A stretch of 13,267 nt of DNA from Rubrivirga sp. Its GTDB lineage: Bacteria > Bacteroidota > Rhodothermia > Rhodothermales > Rubricoccaceae. Position numbers and translations under genes: made by a program. Location of the stretch: the NCBI GenBank assembly GCA_012269805.1, contig JAAXJP010000461.1, forward strand, positions 1-13,267, read 5' to 3'. Numbering within the stretch: position 1 is the stretch's first letter; each line of letters begins with the position of its first letter. Below are positions 1 to 6,488 of the stretch, in pieces. A model generated the notes under the pieces. It was not told the DNA's origin and did no database searches. It was given only the letters and a program-made list of their open reading frames with translations.

Positions 1-44
1 CACCCCCTATATCTACCCGCGAATGTGGGGGGGCAGCTTCATAT
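1..44. other. Low-GC window edge, possibly non-coding or artefactual
   Basis: The first 60 bases are only about half G+C, against roughly three quarters in the rest of the window, and contain a 7-G run (27-33) and an AT-rich stretch around 41-54. The histidine-kinase frame stays open to the left edge, but its codons here (ATA, TCT, TGT, GCA, TCA) are unlike those downstream. It may be the 3' part of a promoter region (TATACT at 48-53 looks like a -10 box) or a poorly assembled contig end. I cannot tell which. Confidence 0.4.
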
Positions 45-2864
45 TTGTATACTAGCCAGGTCGAGACCTGCGCCGAGCGGCGGGCGGGCGAGGCCGAGGC
101 CCGCTTTCGGGCGATCGTCGAGGCCAGCCCGACGCCGTTCCTCGTCAGCCGCCTCGCCGACGGCACGATCCTCTACGCCAACGCCCGCCTGGAGGACCTC
201 GTCGGCGTCCCGACCGGGAGCCTCTCCGGCCAGCGGACGCCCGATTTCTACGCCGACCCGGCCGACCGCCAGCACGTCCTCGCCGCCGTCGCCGCGCGGG
301 GCGAGATCCGCGACCACGAGCTCGAGATCCGCCGCGCGGACGGGACCACGCGCTGGGTCTCGCTGACCGTCCAGCGCCTGGCCTTCGAGGGCGCGCCCGC
401 GCTCGCGACGGCGCTCCTCGACGTCACCGGCCGGAAGGCGACCGAGCGCGCGCTCCGCGAGCGGACCGGCGAGCTCGAGGCCGTCTTCCGCGCGCTCCCC
501 GACCTCTACTTCCGGATGGAGGCCGGCGGCACGATCCTCGACTACCGCGCCGGCCGCCAGTTCGGGCTCTACGTCCCGCCCGACGAGTTCCTCGGCCGCC
601 GGGTCCAGGACGTCCTGCCGCCGCCCGTGAGCGGGCAGACGGCGGCGGCGCTCGCCGAGGTGGCCCGGACCGGCGAGCCGGCCGGGTTCGAGTACGTCCT
701 CCCGCTCGGCGCCGAGCGCCGCGACTTCGAGGCCCGGATCCTCCCCCTCGACGACTGTCCCGAGCAGGTGGTCACGGTCGTCCGCGACGTGACCGAGCGG
801 AACCGGGCCGAGCGGGCCCTCCGCGAGAGCGAGGCCAGCTACCGCGGCCTCTTCGACCACCTCTCGGAGCTCGTCTACATCCTGGACCTCGACGCCCGGT
901 TCCTCGCCGTCAACGAGGCCGTGCTCCGGGCCTACGGCTACGCCCGCGACGAGGTCGTGGGGCGGACGCCCGCGATGCTGGCCGCGCCCGGGACCTACCG
1001 CGCCGAGGACTTCGCGGCCACCTTCAGCCGGGCCCTCGGCGGCGAGCCCCAGCGGATCGAGTGGTGGGCCCTCCGCAAGGACGGGACGACGTTCCCCAAG
1101 GACGTCACGCTCCAGCGCTCGACGTACTTCGGCCGCGACGTCGTGATCGCCGTGGCCCGCGACATCTCGGAGCGCGTGGCGGCCGAGGCCGAGCTCGTCC
1201 GCCAGCGGGCCTACTTCGAGGCCATCCTCCAGGGGATGGACGCCGGGATCGCCGTGTTCGACGCGACTGGGCGCTACGAGTACGCCAGCGAGCGGTCCGT
1301 GCCGGACCCCACGCTCCGCCGGTGGGTCGTCGGGAAGACGCTGGCCGAGTACGCCGAGCGACGGGGGCTGCCGCCCGACGTCATCGGGCCGCGTCAGCGG
1401 AGCCTCGAGGCGGTCCTCGCCACGCGCGCGCCCCACAGCTTCGAGCAGCAGGCCCCCTCGGCCGACGGCGGGCGCTGGATGCTCCGCCGGCTCGTCCCCG
1501 TCCTCGACGAGGCCGGCACCGTCACGCGGATGATCGGCTACAGCGTCGACATCACCGACCGGAAGCGGGCCGAGGGCGAGCTCCGGCTCCAGGCGGCCCT
1601 TCTCGAGGCCCAGGGCGAGGCCTCCATCGACGGAATCCTCGTGGTCTCGGCCGACGGGCGCATCCTGTCCTCGAACCGGCGCTTCGCCGAGCTCTGGGGC
1701 CTCCCACCCGGCGTCGTCGCGGCCGGCTCCGACGAGCGCGCGCTGGCCGCCGTCCTCGACCGGATCGAGGACCCCGAAGCGTTCCTCGCTCGCGTGGCCC
1801 ACCTCTACGCCCACCCCGACGAGACGGCCCGCGACGAGGTCCGCCTCCGCGACGGCCGCGTGCTCGACCGGTACTCGGCGCCGGTGCGGAGCGGGCACGG
1901 CGAGCTCTACGGCCGGATCTGGTTTTTCCGCGACGTGACGGCCGAGACCCGCCACACCGCCGACCTCGACGCGGCGCGCCGGGAGGCCGAGGCCGCCCGC
2001 GAGCGGGCCGACCGCTACGCGGCCCACCTCGAGGCCTCGCTCGCCGACCTCCAGCGCGCGCAGGACCGGCTCGTGCAGCAGGAGAAGCTGGCCGGCCTCG
2101 GGCGGATGGCGGCCGGGATCGCCCACGAGATCAAGAACCCGCTCAACTTCGTCACCAACTTCGCCGAGCTCTCGGTGGGCCTCGTGGCCGAGCTCCAGGC
2201 CGAGCTCGCCGCGCGCCCCGACCGGCCGGCCGCCGAGGCCCTCGACGCCGCGGCCGACCTCCTCACCGACCTCGCCGACAACGCCCGGAAGATCGCCGAG
2301 CACGGCCGCCGCGCCGACGCCATCGTGCGCGGGATGATGGACCACGCCCGCGGCTCGTCGGGCCGGCGGGTGCCGGTCGAGGTCAACGGGCTCGTCGGCG
2401 ACGCCGTACGGCTCACGTCGGAGGCATGGCACGCGCGGGCCCCCGCCCGCGCCGTCGCGCTCACCCTCGACCTCGACGCCGAGGCGGGCCCCGTCGACGG
2501 CGTGGCCGAGGAGCTCGGCCGGGCCGTGGCCAACCTCGTCGCCAACGCGCTCGACGCCGCGGCCGCGGGGCCCGCCGACACGCCCCTCGTCGCCGTCCGG
2601 ACGCGGCGGCGAGGCGAGGCCGTCGAGGTCGCCGTCGAGGACAACGGGCCGGGCGTCGCCGAGGCCGTCCGCGACCGCCTGTTCGAGCCGTTCGTGACGA
2701 CGAAGCCGCCGGGCGGGGGGAACGTCGGGCTGGGCCTCTCGCTCGCCCGCGAGATCGTCGTCGCCGGCCACGGCGGGGCGCTCGAGGCGGCCGACCGAGC
2801 CGGCGGCGGCGCCGTGTTCACGGCCGCGCTCCCGGCTGGCGCCGCGGCGGCGCGCGCGGGGTGA
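45..2864 (+). CDS. Multi-PAS soluble sensor histidine kinase, probably 5'-partial
   Basis: Cytoplasmic sensor kinase that should autophosphorylate on histidine and pass the phosphate to a response regulator. Five PAS-like domains follow one another (about residues 18-128, 141-252, 262-378, 388-506 and 517-635), several ending in the typical D-x-T/S-x-R linker. A charged coiled coil (636-682) leads to the H-box GIAHEIKNPLNFV with phospho-His 694, then the N-box around Asn834 (NLVANALDAA), the G1 box DNGPGV (866-871) and the G2 box GLGLSLA (895-901). No transmembrane segment, signal peptide or receiver domain is visible, so the input is probably an intracellular ligand, redox state or light; no PAS cofactor residue can be assigned. 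The start is uncertain: TTG at 45 is the only start-like codon before PAS1, and the frame is open to the window edge, so more N-terminus may be missing. The next gene is an ECF sigma factor, not a response regulator. The kinase assignment is secure; the partner and signal are unknown. Confidence 0.87.
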   Translation: MYTSQVETCAERRAGEAEARFRAIVEASPTPFLVSRLADGTILYANARLEDLVGVPTGSLSGQRTPDFYADPADRQHVLAAVAARGEIRDHELEIRRADGTTRWVSLTVQRLAFEGAPALATALLDVTGRKATERALRERTGELEAVFRALPDLYFRMEAGGTILDYRAGRQFGLYVPPDEFLGRRVQDVLPPPVSGQTAAALAEVARTGEPAGFEYVLPLGAERRDFEARILPLDDCPEQVVTVVRDVTERNRAERALRESEASYRGLFDHLSELVYILDLDARFLAVNEAVLRAYGYARDEVVGRTPAMLAAPGTYRAEDFAATFSRALGGEPQRIEWWALRKDGTTFPKDVTLQRSTYFGRDVVIAVARDISERVAAEAELVRQRAYFEAILQGMDAGIAVFDATGRYEYASERSVPDPTLRRWVVGKTLAEYAERRGLPPDVIGPRQRSLEAVLATRAPHSFEQQAPSADGGRWMLRRLVPVLDEAGTVTRMIGYSVDITDRKRAEGELRLQAALLEAQGEASIDGILVVSADGRILSSNRRFAELWGLPPGVVAAGSDERALAAVLDRIEDPEAFLARVAHLYAHPDETARDEVRLRDGRVLDRYSAPVRSGHGELYGRIWFFRDVTAETRHTADLDAARREAEAARERADRYAAHLEASLADLQRAQDRLVQQEKLAGLGRMAAGIAHEIKNPLNFVTNFAELSVGLVAELQAELAARPDRPAAEALDAAADLLTDLADNARKIAEHGRRADAIVRGMMDHARGSSGRRVPVEVNGLVGDAVRLTSEAWHARAPARAVALTLDLDAEAGPVDGVAEELGRAVANLVANALDAAAAGPADTPLVAVRTRRRGEAVEVAVEDNGPGVAEAVRDRLFEPFVTTKPPGGGNVGLGLSLAREIVVAGHGGALEAADRAGGGAVFTAALPAGAAAARAG

Positions 2865-2883
2865 GCCCAGGCCGGGCGGGCAG

Positions 2884-2900
2884 GTTCAGGAAACCAACGG
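2884..2900 (+). promoter_or_regulatory. Diverged copy of the GTTCAGcGAAA-AACG motif
   Basis: GTTCAGGAAACCAACGG lies 58 bases before the sigma-factor ATG. It resembles the motif upstream of the serine dehydratase and secreted-protein genes, but has one base fewer in the first half and one fewer between GAAA and AACG. The similarity is seen by eye and may be chance; a role as promoter or regulator site is inference. Confidence 0.25.
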
Positions 2901-2922
2901 GTTCGCGGGGCACGAGCCGGTT
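2896..2922 (+). promoter_or_regulatory. Imperfect inverted repeat upstream of the sigma gene
   Basis: AACGGGTTCG (2896-2905) and CGAGCCGGTT (2913-2922) are inverted repeats matching at 8 of 10 positions across a 7-base spacer; one mismatch becomes a G-U pair in RNA. It lies 32 bases after the histidine-kinase stop and 9 bases before a promoter-like box. It could be a terminator stem for the kinase transcript or an operator for the sigma/Ser-Thr-kinase operon. No T-tract follows. Confidence 0.35.
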
Positions 2923-2931
2923 AGCGTGCTC

Positions 2932-2939
2932 TACATTCG
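2932..2939 (+). promoter_or_regulatory. Candidate Bacteroidota-type -7 box of the sigma/kinase operon
   Basis: TACATTCG matches the Bacteroidota -7 consensus TAnnTTTG with one mismatch and ends 19 bases before the ATG at 2959, implying a short leader. No convincing TTTG/TTG -33 element is seen at the usual distance. The leader has no Shine-Dalgarno sequence, which is normal in this group. Confidence 0.35.
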
Positions 2940-2958
2940 GGCGCCCACCGCTCCCACC

Positions 2959-3618
2959 ATGCCCCGCCCCGACGACCCCCGCCCGGACCGCGTCGGCGCC
3001 GTGACGGCCGTGCTCGACGAAGCCGCCTCGGGTGCCCTGTCGCAGGACGAGCTGGTGGCCCGGCTCATGCCCATCGTCTACGACGAGCTCCGCGACATCG
3101 CGCGCGCCCAGCGCCGCCGCTACGACGTCGACGGGTTTCAGACGACGGCGCTCGTCCACGAGGCGTACCTCCGGCTGGCCGGCCACCGGCTCGTCCCCGA
3201 GCGGGCCTACGTGTTCGCCGCCGCGGCCCGGGCCATGCGGAACGTCCTCGTGGACCACGCCCGGCGGCACCACGCGCTCAAGCGCGGCGGCGGCGAGCGG
3301 CCCGTCGGCCTGACGACGGCCGGCGGCCTGCCCGACGGCGACCTCGACGCGCTCGCCGAGCGGGTCCTCGACGTCGACGAGGCGCTGGGGAAGCTGGCCA
3401 CGCTCGACGAGCGAGCCGCGCGCGTCGTCGAGTGCCGCTACTTCGGGGGGCTCACGTTCGAGGAGACGGCCGCCGCGCTCGACGTCTCGGAGGCGACGGC
3501 CAAGCGCGACTGGCGCCGCGCCCGCGCGTGGCTCCACCGCGCGCTCGTCGAGCGTGAGCCGGACGTGGCGGGCGCTGCGGAGGGAGCGGAGAGACCTCCC
3601 CGCTCCGATGCCACCTGA
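2959..3618 (+). CDS. ECF sigma factor, TIGR02999/ECF43-like, paired with a Ser/Thr kinase
   Basis: Alternative sigma factor of 219 residues that should direct RNA polymerase to a specific promoter set. Region 2 runs from about residue 35 to 105 and includes the family block QTTALVHEAYLRL (61-73). Region 4 (about 150-200) carries ERAARVVECRYFGGLTFEE followed by a helix-turn-helix and a basic helix KRDWRRARAWL. The ATG at 2959 is preferred over an in-frame GTG at 2926 because homologous sequence begins after it and the candidate -7 box lies between them. No anti-sigma gene is adjacent. Instead its last 11 bases overlap a Ser/Thr kinase gene, so translation is probably coupled. The oddity is region 2.2: the usual DAED acidic patch is Gln-Thr-Thr-Ala (61-64). 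In the ECF43 protein EcfP a threonine in this region is phosphorylated by PknT to activate the factor, and the same control is inferred here. The C-terminal 20 residues look unstructured. Confidence 0.93.
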   Translation: MPRPDDPRPDRVGAVTAVLDEAASGALSQDELVARLMPIVYDELRDIARAQRRRYDVDGFQTTALVHEAYLRLAGHRLVPERAYVFAAAARAMRNVLVDHARRHHALKRGGGERPVGLTTAGGLPDGDLDALAERVLDVDEALGKLATLDERAARVVECRYFGGLTFEETAAALDVSEATAKRDWRRARAWLHRALVEREPDVAGAAEGAERPPRSDAT

Positions 3619-6469
3619 CGACTCCGCCGCCCGCTGGGCCCGCGTCGCCGCCGCGTTCGACGCCGTCGCCGATCTTCCGCGCGCGGAGCGCCCCGCGGCT
3701 CTCGACCGGCTCGTCCGCGACGGCGCCCTCGACGGCGGGCTCCGGGCCGAAGTCGAGAGCCTCCTCGACGCCGACGCCGAGGCGGCCACCGACACCGACT
3801 CGCTCGACCTCGGCGCCCACGACGCGGCCGCGCTCCTCGACGACGGGCCCGTCGTGGGCGAGCGCGTCGGGCCGTGGCGCGTGCTCCGCGAGCTCGGCCG
3901 CGGCGGGATGGGCCGCGTCGACCTCGTGGAACGGGCCGACGGGGCCTACGAGCAGCAAGCGGCCCTCAAGCGGCTCGCGTTCGTGGCCCCGAGCCGGGTC
4001 CGCCGGTTCCTCCGGGAGCGGCAGATCCTCGCGTCGCTCGACCACCCCGGCATCGCGAGGCTCCTCGACGGCGGCGTCGCCGACGGGGCGCCGTACCTCG
4101 TCATGGAGCTCGCCGAGGGCGAGCCGATCACGGCCTACGCCGACCGCCACGGGCTCGGGCTCCGCGCCCGGCTCCGCCTGTTCCTCCAGGTCTGCGACGC
4201 CGTCGCCTACGCGCACCGCCACCTCGTCGTCCACCGCGACCTCAAGCCCTCGAACGTCCTCGTCGGCGAGCGCGGCACGCCGACGGGCGGGGACGCCCCC
4301 ACCGGCGCGGCCGACGGCGTCCCGCCGGGTGCCCGCGTGGCGCTCCTCGACTTCGGCGTGGCCCGCCTCCTCGACGCCGACGCCGACGACCCGCTGACGG
4401 TCGAGGGACCGGTCGCGCCGCTCACGCCGGGCTACGCGGCCCCCGAGCAGCTCGCCGGCGGGCCGATCACGACGGCCGCCGACGTGTGGGCCCTCGGCGT
4501 GCTCCTGTACGAGCTCCTCACGGGCCGCCGCCCCATCGCGGGGACGTCCCGGACGGGCTGGGCGGAGGCCGTCCGGACGACCGACCCGCGCCCGCCGAGC
4601 ACCGTCGCCGACACGCCGACCGACGCGCGCCGCCTGCGCGGCGACCTTGACGCGATCGTGCTCACCGCGCTCCGGCGCGAGCCCGAGGCCCGCTACGCCA
4701 GCGCCCACGACCTCGCGGCCGACCTTCGCCGCTACCTCGCCGGCGAGCCCGTCACCGCGCGGGCGCCGTCGGCGTGGTACCGGGCGCAGCGGTTCGCGGG
4801 GCGCCACAAGACGGCCGTGGCCTCCGCGGCGCTCGTCCTCCTGGCCGTCGTGGCCGGCGGAGCGACGACGGCGTGGCAGGCCCGCGAGGCCCGCGCCGCT
4901 GCCGCCGAGAGCACGGCCACCGCCGACTTCCTCGCCGGCATTTTCCAGGGCGCCGACCCGACCGCCGCCGGCGAATCCCTCCTCGCCCTCGACCTCTTGG
5001 AGCGCGGCGCGCGGCGGATCGACGTCGAGCTGGCCCGGCAGCCGGCCGTCCGCGCCGGTTTGTACCTCGTCGTCGGCGACGCCTACCTCGGCCTCGGCCG
5101 GCCCGACTCGGCGGTGGCCTTCGCCCAGCGCGCCCTCGACCTCCGCCGGCCCGACGGCGCCGTCCCCGACGCGAGCGAGGCCGCGCGGGCCCGGCTCCTC
5201 TTCGCGCGCGGCCTCTACCCCATCGACCCGACCGGCGCCGGCGACGTGTTCGAGTCGGCCGTCGCCGACGCGCGGGCCGTGGGCGACGACGCGCTCGTCC
5301 TCGACGCCCTCGAAGCGCAGGCCTCGCTGGCCGGCAACCAGGTGATGACGCCGCCGGAGACCGTCGCGGCGCTGGAGGAGGCCGTCGCGCTGTGCCGGAG
5401 GCTGGAGGGCGAGGACAGCCCCCGCCTCGGGCGACTGCTGGCCCTCCTCGCCATGAAGGTGGCGTCGGCCCACCAGCACGGGCGGAGCGAGCCGCTCCTC
5501 CGCGAGGCCCTGGCGATCCTCCCGGCCGAGACCGAGCCGTACGAGCGGTCCGTGGTCCTCCTCGACCTCGCCAGCCTTCTCAACGCGATGGGGCGCCAGG
5601 ACGAGGGCGCCGCGGCCGCCGACGAGGCGCTCGCCCTCCGCCGCCGGATCCTCGGCGACGACGACCTCCGGACGGCCGAGGCCCTCGGCATCCGCGCCGA
5701 GGTGGCCGGCGACGGGCCGGAGGTGGCCGAGCGCGACGCCCGCGCGGGGCTCGCCATCACCGAGCGCGCGGGCAATCAGACCATCACCATCGAGCTCCTC
5801 GCCTCGCTCGGCTCCGCCCTGATGGGCCAGGAGCGCTACGACGAGGCCGCCGAGGTCTACCGCCGCCGGTTCGAACTGGCCGGCGAGGTCCTCGGCACCG
5901 ACGGCACGCGCTACGCCGCCGCGTCCGGCAACGTGGGCCGGGCGCTCCACGCCGCCGGACGCTACGACGAGGCGGCCGCCGCCTGGGACGAGGCGCTCCG
6001 CCTCACGACGGCGGCCTACGGCCCCGAGTCGCCCGTCGTGGCCTCGACCTACGTGGCCGCCGGCAACACGGCCGAGGCCGCCGGCCGCACGGCCGAGGCC
6101 GAGCAGTTCTACCGGGAGGCGTACGACCGGAGCCGCGGGTTCGCGGAGACGAGCCGGACGCGGGCCATGGCCGGGGCCCTCCTCGGCCGCGCCCTCCTCG
6201 ACCTCGGCCGCCCCGAGGAGGCGCTCCCCCCCCTCCGTGCCGCCGTCGAGGCGCGCGAGGCGCTCTCGCGCCCCGCTCACAACTTCCGCTCCGAGTCCGA
6301 CGACGCCCGGGCCGTCGCGCTGCTCGGCGAGGCGCTTCTCGAGCCGGGCTCGCCCGAGGCCGCCGTCCGGCATCTAGAGGCGGCGCTGCCCACGCTCCAG
6401 GCCGACCTCGGCCCGGACGACGCGGCCACCGTCCGGGCCCGCCGCGCGCTCGACCGGGCCCGGCCGTGA
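3608..6469 (+). CDS. Transmembrane Ser/Thr protein kinase with C-terminal TPR domain
   Basis: Hanks-type kinase of 953 residues. The catalytic domain (about 88-375) shows the glycine loop GRGGMG (near 97), ATP-binding Lys121 in AALKRL, the catalytic loop HRDLKPSN (His209, Asp211), metal-binding DFG (Asp248) and APEQ (Glu280). All key residues are present, so it should be active. About 18 extra Gly/Thr/Pro-rich residues lie between the catalytic loop and DFG. One hydrophobic segment (about 402-424) follows, then helical repeats of TPR type to the end (about 480-945), e.g. near ALMGQERYDEAAEVYRRRF. The topology suggests a cytoplasmic kinase and TPRs on the far side of the membrane, perhaps binding a peptide or protein signal. 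The ATG at 3608 overlaps the sigma stop; an in-frame GTG at 3554 would overlap by 65 bases and adds a basic, non-homologous tail. The obvious substrate is the co-encoded sigma factor (inference). A purine-rich GGAGAG stretch lies about 12 bases before the ATG. Confidence 0.94.
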   Translation: MPPDDSAARWARVAAAFDAVADLPRAERPAALDRLVRDGALDGGLRAEVESLLDADAEAATDTDSLDLGAHDAAALLDDGPVVGERVGPWRVLRELGRGGMGRVDLVERADGAYEQQAALKRLAFVAPSRVRRFLRERQILASLDHPGIARLLDGGVADGAPYLVMELAEGEPITAYADRHGLGLRARLRLFLQVCDAVAYAHRHLVVHRDLKPSNVLVGERGTPTGGDAPTGAADGVPPGARVALLDFGVARLLDADADDPLTVEGPVAPLTPGYAAPEQLAGGPITTAADVWALGVLLYELLTGRRPIAGTSRTGWAEAVRTTDPRPPSTVADTPTDARRLRGDLDAIVLTALRREPEARYASAHDLAADLRRYLAGEPVTARAPSAWYRAQRFAGRHKTAVASAALVLLAVVAGGATTAWQAREARAAAAESTATADFLAGIFQGADPTAAGESLLALDLLERGARRIDVELARQPAVRAGLYLVVGDAYLGLGRPDSAVAFAQRALDLRRPDGAVPDASEAARARLLFARGLYPIDPTGAGDVFESAVADARAVGDDALVLDALEAQASLAGNQVMTPPETVAALEEAVALCRRLEGEDSPRLGRLLALLAMKVASAHQHGRSEPLLREALAILPAETEPYERSVVLLDLASLLNAMGRQDEGAAAADEALALRRRILGDDDLRTAEALGIRAEVAGDGPEVAERDARAGLAITERAGNQTITIELLASLGSALMGQERYDEAAEVYRRRFELAGEVLGTDGTRYAAASGNVGRALHAAGRYDEAAAAWDEALRLTTAAYGPESPVVASTYVAAGNTAEAAGRTAEAEQFYREAYDRSRGFAETSRTRAMAGALLGRALLDLGRPEEALPPLRAAVEAREALSRPAHNFRSESDDARAVALLGEALLEPGSPEAAVRHLEAALPTLQADLGPDDAATVRARRALDRARP

Positions 6470-6488
6470 CCGCGGGGCCGGCGGCTCG

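Noticed and set aside
39..2771. A 910-codon open frame antisense to the histidine kinase
   Set aside because: Low-complexity composition with no recognisable motif; the plus strand holds all kinase boxes.
2926..2958. GTG start for the sigma factor at 2926
   Set aside because: It would place the candidate -7 box within the coding region, and the added residues do not resemble the family; ATG 2959 is sufficient.
3554..3607. GTG start for the Ser/Thr kinase at 3554
   Set aside because: It gives a 65-base overlap and a basic, unconserved N-terminus; ATG 3608 gives a normal short overlap.
3452..6373. A 973-codon open frame antisense to the Ser/Thr kinase
   Set aside because: Same GC-driven shadow; the sense strand has every Hanks-kinase motif.
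6470..6488. Possible terminator between the convergent kinase and serine dehydratase genes
   Set aside because: The 19-base gap is GC-rich but shows no convincing inverted repeat.
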